From: Acidobacteriota bacterium
Lineage (GTDB): Bacteria; Acidobacteriota; Terriglobia; Versatilivoradales; Versatilivoraceae
Assembly (NCBI GenBank): GCA_022826755.1
Contig: JAJDUG010000030.1
Span: 32,835 to 96,834 of the forward strand
Direction: 5' to 3'
DNA length: 64,000 nucleotides
Below the pieces are notes generated by a model, which did no database searches, was not told where the DNA came from, and saw only the letters and a program-made list of their open reading frames with translations. The position numbers and the translations under genes were made by a program. Within the stretch, counting starts at the first letter, position 1. Every line of letters starts with the position of its first letter. Of this stretch, positions 18,740 through 29,040 are shown piece after piece.

Positions 18740-18770
18740 CTTTTTCGGCGCCTGTGCGCAGCCGAAAAAG
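18740..18770. promoter_or_regulatory. Ten-base perfect inverted repeat in the Nudix/atp divergent region
   Basis: CTTTTTCGGC (18740-18749) and GCCGAAAAAG (18761-18770) form a perfect inverted repeat with an 11-base loop. It has T-run and A-run in the wrong order for a terminator, and it lies between two divergent genes, so a regulatory role is possible but unproven. Confidence 0.35.
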
Positions 18771-18830
18771 GGGCTCAGGTTCTGGTACGCTCCCGGCTGT
18801 TGCCGGGCACAGGTTGCGAATCGCTGAATT

Positions 18831-19253
18831 ATGGAATTGGTGCAGCCAGACCTGTCCGTGGTTGTGGTTATCCTGCTCGTCTGGTCCCTCTATTTCATCC
18901 TGAAACGATCATTTTTCAATCCCATTAACAAGATTTTAGAGGATCGGGACGCGGCGATTCGTGGTGCGCAGCGAGAAGCCAATCAAAAGCTTGGCGAATT
19001 CGAGGAGAAGTCTGGCATTTATCAAGACCATTTGAACGCTGCCCGCCAGGAGATCTACCGCCAACAAGAGACCCTTCGCTCGGAAGCCCTGAAGCAGAGA
19101 GCCGACATCGTGTCCAAGGGGCGTCAAGAAGCGGAGGGGCTCGTCCAGTCCACCAGAGACGAACTGCAGAACCAGGTCGCTTCGGCCAAGAAGGACCTGG
19201 AATCCGACTTGAACAATATCGCGGATGGAATCGTCAAGGCGATCCTGCGCTAG
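18831..19253 (+). CDS. atpF': F-type ATP synthase subunit b' (first b-type subunit)
   Basis: The 140-residue protein has one N-terminal membrane helix (VVVVILLVWSLYFILK, residues 10-25), then FFNPINKILEDRDAAI, the conserved juncture of b subunits, and a long charged helix to the end. It forms half of the peripheral stalk of ATP synthase. A second b-type gene follows with a 29-base overlap, so the organism has a b/b' heterodimer as in phototrophs and several other phyla. It is the first gene of an operon encoding b', b, delta, alpha, gamma, beta and epsilon; a and c are not here. Confidence 0.85.
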   Translation: MELVQPDLSVVVVILLVWSLYFILKRSFFNPINKILEDRDAAIRGAQREANQKLGEFEEKSGIYQDHLNAARQEIYRQQETLRSEALKQRADIVSKGRQEAEGLVQSTRDELQNQVASAKKDLESDLNNIADGIVKAILR

Positions 19254-19836
19254 GTGCTTCTTCCTGCCGGGATTCTTTCACATCGCTCTGGCCGGGGTGT
19301 TGCTGGCTTTCTGTCTGGTTCTGCCGGCCGCCGCCGCCGCGGGCGACGATCACGGCAGCCCCCTGTCGATCGTCTGGAAGTGGGGGAACTTCATTCTCCT
19401 CTTCGGGGGGCTGGCCTACTATTTGCGGCGGCCTCTGCGGGAGTTTCTCCAAGCGAGGGCGCAGGGGATCGAGGAAGGGCTTGCCAGCGGCAGGCGGGCC
19501 CAGGAGGAAGCCGCGGCGAAAATGTCGTCCATCGAGGCGCGTCTGGCTCGCCTGGACGAGGAAATCGATGGCTTGAAGCAGCAGGCGACCCGCGAGTCCG
19601 AAGAGGAGAGGCGTCGAATCATCGACAGCTCCCATGCCGAGGCGGAAAAGATCGTGGCCGCGGCCAGGCGGGAGATCGAGGGGTTGCAGCGTACGGCGCG
19701 ATTGGAGCTCAAGGCTCACGTGGCCCGGCTGGCGGTCGATCTGGCGGAGGAACGGCTGCGAAGGGACCTGGAACCGAGCCAGGACCAGCGAATCATTTCC
19801 AGGTTCGTTCGGTCGCTGAAGGAAGACCGGTCCTGA
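19225..19836 (+). CDS. atpF: F-type ATP synthase subunit b
   Basis: The 203-residue protein begins with a hydrophobic leader (about residues 17-38, ending AAAAAGDDHG), then a membrane segment (WKWGNFILLFGGLAYYL), the LRRPLREFLQAR juncture and a long helical stalk rich in A, E and R. A b subunit with a cleavable-looking leader before the membrane helix is known in some lineages. The start at ATG 19225 overlaps the previous gene by 29 bases; a GTG at about 19297 is an alternative that would shorten the leader. The delta subunit follows after 32 bases. Confidence 0.82.
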   Translation: MESSRRSCARCFFLPGFFHIALAGVLLAFCLVLPAAAAAGDDHGSPLSIVWKWGNFILLFGGLAYYLRRPLREFLQARAQGIEEGLASGRRAQEEAAAKMSSIEARLARLDEEIDGLKQQATRESEEERRRIIDSSHAEAEKIVAAARREIEGLQRTARLELKAHVARLAVDLAEERLRRDLEPSQDQRIISRFVRSLKEDRS

Positions 19837-19868
19837 CCGGGGTTGGGTGAGACACTCGGGGTAACGGT

Positions 19869-20408
19869 ATGACGGCCATTGCCAATCGGTATGCCAGGGT
19901 GTTGGCGGAGGTCAGTTTCAAGCTCGGTCGACACGAGGCGGTTGAGCGGGACTTGGAGCAGTTCGGGCAACTGCTGGCGCGCCATCGAGAACTGTCGGCA
20001 TTCTATGAGGATCCTGCCGTCAGCGTGGCCAGAAAAAAGGCCGCCACCTCGCAACTGCTTGCCAGGCTGGGTTTCTGCAAGACGGCCGCCAATTTCATTC
20101 ATGTTCTGGTTGAGCGCGACCGCATGGGGCATTTCAAGGAGATGTTGGACGCCTTTCGGCAGGGGATCCGGGAACGTTTGGGCATCGTCGAGGTGGGGGT
20201 CACCACTTCGACCGAGATCGGCCAGGCGCTTCGGGACCAGTTGGGCCGGGCCCTGGAGCAGCTCAGCGGCAAGCGGGTCCAGCTCCGGTTCCGGATCGAC
20301 CCGCAAATCCTGGGTGGAGTCATCACGCGCGTGGGCGATACCATCTACGACGGTTCGGTGCGGCAGCAGTTGCAACAGATGAAGGAGCGTCTCAGCGCGC
20401 AGGGTTGA
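19869..20408 (+). CDS. atpH: F-type ATP synthase subunit delta
   Basis: The 179-residue protein is of normal delta/OSCP length and connects the peripheral stalk to the alpha3beta3 head. The N-terminal helical domain ([13 protein letters not shown]), the central [21 protein letters not shown] segment and the C-terminal strand [22 protein letters not shown] are the family marks. It lies between atpF and atpA. Confidence 0.92.
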   Translation: MTAIANRYARVLAEVSFKLGRHEAVERDLEQFGQLLARHRELSAFYEDPAVSVARKKAATSQLLARLGFCKTAANFIHVLVERDRMGHFKEMLDAFRQGIRERLGIVEVGVTTSTEIGQALRDQLGRALEQLSGKRVQLRFRIDPQILGGVITRVGDTIYDGSVRQQLQQMKERLSAQG

Positions 20409-20430
20409 GCTGAGCCAGGGAGAGAACCTG

Positions 20431-21960
20431 ATGGGAATCAAGGCGGAGGAGATCAGTCAGATCATTCGGGCGCAGATCGAGGATTTTGACGCGGGTCCGT
20501 TGGTCAGCGAAGTGGGAACGGTCATTTCGGTCGGGGACGGCATTGCCCGGATCCATGGGCTGGAAAAAGTGATGTACAGCGAACTGTTGGAGTTCCCCCA
20601 TGGGATTTCGGGAATGGCGCTCAACCTGGAGGAGGATCAGGTGGGCTCGGTGCTGCTGGGCGAGGCTGCCGAAATCAAGGAAGGCGACCTGGTGAAGCGG
20701 ACCGGGAAGATCATGGCGGTTCCGGTGGGGGAAGCCATGGTCGGTCGCGTGGTGGACCCCTTGGGGCAGCCGGTCGACGGCAAGGGACCCATTCCTGCCG
20801 ATCGTCTCAATCCGGTCGAGCGCATCGCTCCCGGAATCGTGGATCGCGAGCCCGTCAAGCAGCCCCTGCAGACGGGTCTCAAGTCCATCGACTCCATGAT
20901 CCCCATCGGGCGGGGGCAGCGGGAACTGATCATCGGCGACCGTCAGACCGGAAAGACGGCCGTAGCGGTGGACACGATCATCAATCAGAAGGGCGGCGAC
21001 GTCATCTGCATCTACGTGGCCATCGGCCAGAAGCGCTCCACCATCGCCCAGGTGGTTCAGACCCTGGTGGACAACGACGCCATGGACTACACCATCGTGG
21101 TGTCGGCCTCCGCTTCCGAGCCGGCTCCCCTGCAGTACCTGGCTCCCTACGCCGGCTGCGCCATCGGTGAGTTCTTCCGCGACAGCGGACGGCACACGGT
21201 CTGCATCTACGACGACCTCTCCAAGCACGCGGCCGCCTACCGGGAGATCTCGCTGCTGCTGCGGCGCCCGCCGGGTCGAGAGGCCTATCCGGGTGACGTC
21301 TTCTACCTGCACTCCCGCCTGCTGGAGAGGGCGGCCAAGCTGAACGATTCCGAGGGAGGGGGGTCTCTGACGGCCCTGCCGATTATCGAGACCCAGGCCG
21401 GGGACGTTTCCGCCTACATCCCCACCAACGTGATTTCGATCACCGACGGGCAGATCTACCTGGAAGCGGACCTCTTCCACTCGGGCATCCGGCCTGCCAT
21501 CAACGTGGGACTGTCGGTCTCCCGCGTGGGAGGCAGCGCTCAGATCAGGGCCATGCGCCAGATTGCGGGGACCTTGCGGCTGGAATTGGCTCAATATCGC
21601 GAGCTGGCCGCGTTCGCCCAGTTCGGAAGCGACCTCGACAAGGCGTCGCAGGCCCAGCTCAACCGAGGGGAACGACTGGTTGAAGTGCTGAAGCAGGGCC
21701 AGTACGCGCCCCTGCCGGTAGAAAAGCAGGTCATCGTCATCTACGCCGCCACCAACGGCTATCTGGATTCCCTGGAGGTTGCCGACTGCGGGGCCTACGA
21801 GGAGGGACTCTACCGTTTTCTGGATACTCACCATCCCTCCCTGGGAGCCAGGATTCTGGAGCAAGGGAAGCTCGACGACTCGCTGAGGGAGGAACTCAAG
21901 TCCTTCCTGGATGAGTTCGGCCAAAAATTCGAGGCCGAGAAGGCATCGAGCGCAGCCTGA
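20431..21960 (+). CDS. atpA: F-type ATP synthase subunit alpha
   Basis: The 509-residue protein is the non-catalytic nucleotide-binding subunit of the F1 head. Its N-terminal barrel ([17 protein letters not shown]) and the Walker A loop [11 protein letters not shown] near residue 170 are visible, as are the [11 protein letters not shown] segment, [20 protein letters not shown] and the [13 protein letters not shown] motif. Length and order are standard. The gamma subunit starts seven bases after the stop. Confidence 0.97.
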   Translation: MGIKAEEISQIIRAQIEDFDAGPLVSEVGTVISVGDGIARIHGLEKVMYSELLEFPHGISGMALNLEEDQVGSVLLGEAAEIKEGDLVKRTGKIMAVPVGEAMVGRVVDPLGQPVDGKGPIPADRLNPVERIAPGIVDREPVKQPLQTGLKSIDSMIPIGRGQRELIIGDRQTGKTAVAVDTIINQKGGDVICIYVAIGQKRSTIAQVVQTLVDNDAMDYTIVVSASASEPAPLQYLAPYAGCAIGEFFRDSGRHTVCIYDDLSKHAAAYREISLLLRRPPGREAYPGDVFYLHSRLLERAAKLNDSEGGGSLTALPIIETQAGDVSAYIPTNVISITDGQIYLEADLFHSGIRPAINVGLSVSRVGGSAQIRAMRQIAGTLRLELAQYRELAAFAQFGSDLDKASQAQLNRGERLVEVLKQGQYAPLPVEKQVIVIYAATNGYLDSLEVADCGAYEEGLYRFLDTHHPSLGARILEQGKLDDSLREELKSFLDEFGQKFEAEKASSAA

Positions 21961-21967
21961 GGGGAAC

Positions 21968-22825
21968 ATGCCCAACGTCCTGGACATTCGGCGCCGGATC
22001 CGGTCGGTGCGGAACACCCAGCAGATCACCAAGGCCATGAAGATGGTCTCCGCCGCCAAGCTGAGGCGAGCCCAGGAGGCCATCTTGAGAGCCCGGCCCT
22101 ACGCCGGCCGGATTCTCGAAGTGGTCAGGAGCCTGATGGCCCGCTCCGAGGTCCGGCCGCATCCCCTGCTGCAAGAGCGGGAGGAAAGGAACATCCAGTT
22201 GGTGGTGGTCACCGCCGACAAGGGGCTGTGCGGCGCCTTCAACGCCAACATCGTGAAGGCGGCCGAAGGATTCATCCGGGAAAAGGAGGACAAGTCGATC
22301 GACCTGTTCTGCGTCGGGCGCAAGGGCCTGGACTACTTCGGCAAGCGGACCACGCCCGTCCGGCACCAGCAGGTCAACCTCTTTCAACGCATAGAGTACG
22401 GACACGCCCGGGAGATCACCGGCAAGCTGGTTTCCCAGTTCCTGTCCGGAGAGCGCGACGCCGTCTATCTGCTCTACAACGAGTTCAAGTCGGTCATCCA
22501 GCAGCGGATCGTGGTGGAGCGGCTGCTGCCCATTCCGCCGATCCTGCTGGCTTTGGAGCAGAACCCGGTGGACTACATTTACGAGCAGCCCGCGGCCGAG
22601 ATTCTGAACACCCTGATGCCCAGGCATGTCGAGGTCCAGGTCTTTCGAGCCCTGCTGGAATCGTCCGCGGCCGAGCACGGAGCCCGCATGACCGCCATGG
22701 ATGCCGCCACCAACAATGCGGTGGAGATGATCGACTCGCTCACCCTCACCATGAACCGGGCCCGCCAGGCGGGAATCACCAAGGAGATTATCGAGGTGGT
22801 GAGCGGCGCCGCCGCTTTGACATAG
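21968..22825 (+). CDS. atpG: F-type ATP synthase subunit gamma
   Basis: The 285-residue protein is the rotating shaft of F1. Both coiled-coil ends are typical: RRRIRSVRNTQQITKAMKMV at the start, and the closing helix with DAATNNAVEMIDSLTLTMNRARQ. The central domain has VVVTADKGLCGAFN. The ATG at 21968 has GAGGGG just upstream, straight after the atpA stop. A 158-base gap with a GATTGTCGATT-family repeat separates it from atpD, unusual inside an atp operon. Confidence 0.95.
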   Translation: MPNVLDIRRRIRSVRNTQQITKAMKMVSAAKLRRAQEAILRARPYAGRILEVVRSLMARSEVRPHPLLQEREERNIQLVVVTADKGLCGAFNANIVKAAEGFIREKEDKSIDLFCVGRKGLDYFGKRTTPVRHQQVNLFQRIEYGHAREITGKLVSQFLSGERDAVYLLYNEFKSVIQQRIVVERLLPIPPILLALEQNPVDYIYEQPAAEILNTLMPRHVEVQVFRALLESSAAEHGARMTAMDAATNNAVEMIDSLTLTMNRARQAGITKEIIEVVSGAAALT

Positions 22826-22826
22826 A

Positions 22827-22921
22827 GTGAATGGTTGATGGTTGATTTCTGATTGTCGATTGGGAGTTGGGGCAGGGGGTTTCGTCTCGAATCTGCAATC
22901 CGAAAATCACGATCTGAAGGG
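22827..22921. repeat. GATTGTCGATT-family repeat between atpG and atpD
   Basis: It begins GTGAATGGTTGAT (also at 44014-44026). It contains GATTGTCGATTGGG at 22851-22864 (exactly repeated at 48012-48025) and AATCTGCAATC at 22890-22900 (also at 48059-48069). It fills the only long gap in the atp operon. Confidence 0.7.
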
Positions 22922-22926
22922 AATGA

Positions 22927-24399
<1,473 letters not shown>

Positions 24400-24404
24400 T
24401 TCCC

Positions 24405-24827
24405 ATGGCGGACTCGACCTTCAAGCTCTCGGTGGTCTCTCCCGAACGCCTGGTTCTGTCGGAAGAGGTGGAGGCAGCCCAGGTCCCGGGCAAAAACGGC
24501 TACCTGGGCATTCTGCCCGGCCACGCCCCCATGATGACCGAGCTGGATATCGGCGAGCTGTCCTATCGCCAGGGCGATCGAACCAGCTATCTGGCGGTGA
24601 CCTGGGGCTATTGCGAGGTGTTGTCCGACCAGGTGATCGTCCTGGCGGAGCGGGCCGAGCGGGCCGAGGATGTGGATCGGGAGCGGGCTCAGTCCTCCAT
24701 GGAGCGGGCCCGGCAGAGGCTGTCGAACCTCCAGGATCCCGATACCGATTTCCTCAGGGCCAGCACCAGCCTGCAGCGCGCCCTCATTCGGATGCAGGTG
24801 AGTCAAAAAGCCGGCGGGAGCGGCTAG
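24405..24827 (+). CDS. atpC: F-type ATP synthase subunit epsilon
   Basis: The 140-residue protein couples rotation and inhibits hydrolysis. The N-terminal beta-sandwich (FKLSVVSPERLVLSEEVEAAQVPG, then GYLGILPGHAPMMTEL) is clear; the C-terminal helical hairpin (ERAEDVDRERAQSSMERARQRL) is present. It ends the atp operon and is followed, 112 bases later, by a strong intrinsic terminator. Confidence 0.93.
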   Translation: MADSTFKLSVVSPERLVLSEEVEAAQVPGKNGYLGILPGHAPMMTELDIGELSYRQGDRTSYLAVTWGYCEVLSDQVIVLAERAERAEDVDRERAQSSMERARQRLSNLQDPDTDFLRASTSLQRALIRMQVSQKAGGSG

Positions 24828-24939
24828 CGAGCCAGCCCCTCAGACCGCCAAGCAGAAAAAAAGAATCCTTCAACTGTCACCCGGCCGATCGCGGGTGGAG
24901 CGCTATCAGGATGACGAGCCAGTGTGCTGGGACATCGGT

Positions 24940-26129
<1,190 letters not shown>

Positions 26130-26130
26130 G

Positions 26131-26200
26131 GAAGTTTGAAGTTTGAAGTGAGAAGTTTGAAGGATGAAGTTTGAAGGATGAAGGATGAGGTTTGAAGGGT
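26131..26200 (+). repeat. Heptamer array, GAAGTTT type (ten units)
   Basis: Ten consecutive seven-base units, mostly GAAGTTT and GAAGGAT with variants GAAGTGA, GAGGTTT and GAAGGGT. The array starts one base after the homocitrate synthase stop and ends 11 bases before the next ATG. Confidence 0.9.
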
Positions 26201-26211
26201 AGACTTTTTTC

Positions 26212-27012
26212 ATGAGTCCCAAGCAATCTCGAATGTTGGTTTTGCGGCGGGCGGGGGCCATGGTTGGGCCGGCCGTTCTCTTCCTGCTGGCGGCGCCGGG
26301 TCCGCTGCCGGGCCAATCCGATTTCCTGCGCCGATCGGAGGAAAGAGCCAGGCAGATTCTGCACAAGACCGTGGAGGCTCTGGGAGGGGAAGCCTACCTG
26401 GCGGTCCAGAACATCGTCCGGAAGGGAAAGTTCTACCAGTTTCGCCGGGACATTCTACAGGGCTCCAACGAATTTCGCACGCTGGCGGCGCCCCCCTGGA
26501 AACGCCGGTTGGAGTTCGGCAAGAAAGCCCGGATCGTCGTGATCAACGACGGCAAGCAGGGTTGGAAGATCGAATACAAGAACGTCAAGACCCAGACCGA
26601 GGAAGAGCTTCGCAACTACCGCATCGACATGAAGCACGACCTGGACTACATTCTCAGGTTCCGGCTTGGGGAGAAGGACCTGAAGGTCCGCTACCTGGGA
26701 AAATCGCGGACCCACCTGGAGCAGCTCGACGGGGTTCAGCTCATGGATGCCTCGGGAGACAAGGTCAGGATCTTCGTCAACTCCCGCACCTTCCTGCCCG
26801 CAAGGATGGAGTATGAATCCCCTCCCCGAGGCAAGCGCTGGGCCACCGAAGACGAGAGGTTCTTCCACAACTACCACGAGATAGACGGAGTCAAGATTCC
26901 GTTCACCGTCGTTTTGAATTCCAACGGGTACAAGGCCATGGAGACACAGCTTTCCTCCGCGCAAATCAACTCCGACCTGTCGGACACCCTGTTTTCATCC
27001 CCCCAAGAGTAG
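26212..27012 (+). CDS. LolA-like / outer-membrane lipoprotein-sorting-like exported protein
   Basis: The 266-residue protein has a signal peptide (hydrophobic [17 protein letters not shown], about residues 19-35). The mature part, [18 protein letters not shown] followed by many alternating beta strands, fits the LolA/LppX half-barrel seen in lipoprotein-sorting-like proteins of Acidobacteriota. [12 protein letters not shown] near the end is a common closing strand of these proteins. A hydrophobic-cargo carrier role in the periplasm is an inference from the fold. It starts just after the heptamer array and precedes hslV by 11 bases. Confidence 0.6.
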   Translation: MSPKQSRMLVLRRAGAMVGPAVLFLLAAPGPLPGQSDFLRRSEERARQILHKTVEALGGEAYLAVQNIVRKGKFYQFRRDILQGSNEFRTLAAPPWKRRLEFGKKARIVVINDGKQGWKIEYKNVKTQTEEELRNYRIDMKHDLDYILRFRLGEKDLKVRYLGKSRTHLEQLDGVQLMDASGDKVRIFVNSRTFLPARMEYESPPRGKRWATEDERFFHNYHEIDGVKIPFTVVLNSNGYKAMETQLSSAQINSDLSDTLFSSPQE

Positions 27013-27023
27013 AGCGGGCATTC

Positions 27024-27563
27024 ATGGGAGCAGCATTGATCAAGAGCACCACCGTGGTTTGCATTCGAAGGAGCGGGCGTACCGCTCTGGCTGCCGACGG
27101 CCAGGTGACCCTTGGGGAGACGGTGATCAAGCAGGGCGCCCGGAAGCTCCGCCGCCTCTACAATGGGCAGGTTCTGGCCGGATTCGCCGGATCCACGGCC
27201 GACGCCTTTGCCTTGTTTACCCGTTTCGAGGCCAAGCTGGAGGAGTTTCGGGGCAATCTGGCCCGGGCGGCCGTGGAGTTGGCCAAGGAATGGCGGACCG
27301 ACCGGGTCCTGCGCCACCTGCAGGCGTTGCTGGTTGTGGCCGACAAGGAACGGATTTTCCTGGTCAGTGGCAACGGCGATCTGATTGAGCCCGACGATGC
27401 CATCGCGGCCATCGGTTCCGGCGGACCCATCGCCCTGGCCGCCGCTCAAGCCCTGGTCAGCCATTCCGATCTGTCCGCCGCCGAGATTGCCGCCGAAGCC
27501 CTGAAGATTGCCGCCGGCATTTGCATCTACACCAACTCGACCACGACCATCGAGGAGCTGTGA
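27024..27563 (+). CDS. hslV: ATP-dependent protease subunit HslV (ClpQ)
   Basis: The 179-residue protein is the proteasome-like peptidase of Hsl[51 protein letters not shown] and [22 protein letters not shown] are near-invariant family segments. The expected catalytic threonine is T9 or T10, after an eight- or nine-residue leader (MGAALIKS) that would have to be removed; most HslV genes start directly at Met-Thr. The hslU start lies seven bases after the stop, so the two subunits are co-expressed. Confidence 0.93.
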   Translation: MGAALIKSTTVVCIRRSGRTALAADGQVTLGETVIKQGARKLRRLYNGQVLAGFAGSTADAFALFTRFEAKLEEFRGNLARAAVELAKEWRTDRVLRHLQALLVVADKERIFLVSGNGDLIEPDDAIAAIGSGGPIALAAAQALVSHSDLSAAEIAAEALKIAAGICIYTNSTTTIEEL

Positions 27564-27570
27564 GGGGAAA

Positions 27571-28977
27571 ATGGTCATCTACTTGCCGGGAGCGGTGGAA
27601 AAGGAGGAACAGGTGGAAGCGTTGGATGAGCTGACTCCCAGGCAGATCGTGGCCCACCTGGACAAGCACGTAGTGGGACAGAAGGCCGCCAAGCGGGCGG
27701 TGGCCATCGCCCTGCGCAACCGCATTCGACGGCAAAAGCTCTCCGAGGACATGGCCGAGGAGGTCGTTCCCAAGAACATCATCATGATCGGCTCCACCGG
27801 CGTCGGCAAGACCGAGATCGCCCGGCGCTTGTCCAGGCTGGCCAACTCTCCCTTTCTGAAAGTGGAAGCCTCCAAGTTTACCGAGGTGGGTTACGTCGGT
27901 CGTGACGTCGAGTCCATGATCCGCGACCTGGTGGAAATCGCCATCGACCTGGTGCGAGAGGAAAAGCTGGAGGACGTGGCCGACAAGGCTGAGCAGAACG
28001 CGGAGGAGCGAGTCCTGGACCTGCTGCTTCCCCCCGTACCGCAGTCGGCCCGCAATGCAGCCTCTGCCGAGGAGAAGGCCAGGGCTCAGGAGGCCTTCGC
28101 CAAGACTCGGGAGAAGCTTCGTGAACAGTTGCGCCGCGGCAAGCTGGATGAACGCATGGTGGAGGTGGAGACCCGCGAGAGAAGCTTGCCGGCCTTCGAG
28201 ATCATTTCCAGCTCCGGCATCGAGGAGATGGACATCAACGTCAAGGACATTCTGCCGGGCATCTTCGGGCAGAAGACCAAGAAACGGAAGATGCCGGTCG
28301 CCGACGCCATGGACCATCTCATTCAGGAAGAGGAGCAGAAACTGATCGATATGGACCAGGTGACTCGCCAGGCGGTGGACCGGGTGGAGCAGAACGGCAT
28401 CATCTTCCTCGACGAGATCGACAAGATCGCCGGGCGCGAAGGGGGGCACGGGCCCGACGTCAGCCGCGAAGGCGTGCAGCGGGATATTCTTCCCATCGTG
28501 GAAGGGACCACGGTGAATACCCGCTATGGCATCGTGCGGACAGACCACATCCTGTTTGTGGCGGCCGGCGCCTTTCACGTCAGCAAGCCGTCCGACCTCA
28601 TTCCCGAACTTCAGGGTCGGTTCCCCATCCGGGTGGAGCTGGATTCGCTCACTGTCGAGGACTTCGTGCGCATCCTGACCGAACCCAAGAGCGCTCTGAT
28701 CAAGCAGTACGTGGGCTTGATGGAAACCGAGGGAATCAAGCTCCGCTTCACCGAGGACGCGACCCGCAGCATTGCCGGGTTTGCCGCCCTGGTCAACGAG
28801 CGGACCGAGAACATCGGGGCCCGGCGGCTGCAAACCATCATGGAAAGACTCCTGGACGAGATCTCCTTCGAGGGGCCGGATCTGAAACCGAAAGACGTCA
28901 CCATCGACGAGGAATACGTCCAGAAGATGCTGGCCTCCATCGTGGATGACCAGGACCTGACCCGATACATCCTTTAG
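27571..28977 (+). CDS. hslU: ATP-dependent protease ATPase subunit HslU (ClpY)
   Basis: The 468-residue AAA+ unfoldase feeds substrates to Hsl[32 protein letters not shown] opens the protein, Walker A is GSTGVGKT (74-81) and Walker B is [12 protein letters not shown]. The HslU I-domain lies between them, and the C-terminus ends in RYIL, which fits the tail that docks into HslV. The ATG at 27571 has TGAGGGG upstream, overlapping the hslV stop. Length is slightly above E. coli HslU (443). Confidence 0.95.
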   Translation: MVIYLPGAVEKEEQVEALDELTPRQIVAHLDKHVVGQKAAKRAVAIALRNRIRRQKLSEDMAEEVVPKNIIMIGSTGVGKTEIARRLSRLANSPFLKVEASKFTEVGYVGRDVESMIRDLVEIAIDLVREEKLEDVADKAEQNAEERVLDLLLPPVPQSARNAASAEEKARAQEAFAKTREKLREQLRRGKLDERMVEVETRERSLPAFEIISSSGIEEMDINVKDILPGIFGQKTKKRKMPVADAMDHLIQEEEQKLIDMDQVTRQAVDRVEQNGIIFLDEIDKIAGREGGHGPDVSREGVQRDILPIVEGTTVNTRYGIVRTDHILFVAAGAFHVSKPSDLIPELQGRFPIRVELDSLTVEDFVRILTEPKSALIKQYVGLMETEGIKLRFTEDATRSIAGFAALVNERTENIGARRLQTIMERLLDEISFEGPDLKPKDVTIDEEYVQKMLASIVDDQDLTRYIL

Positions 28978-29040
28978 TAAAGATATTCCGGACGCCCCGC
29001 CGTTTCGATTCTCTCTACTTTCTCGTGGGCCCCCTCGAAT

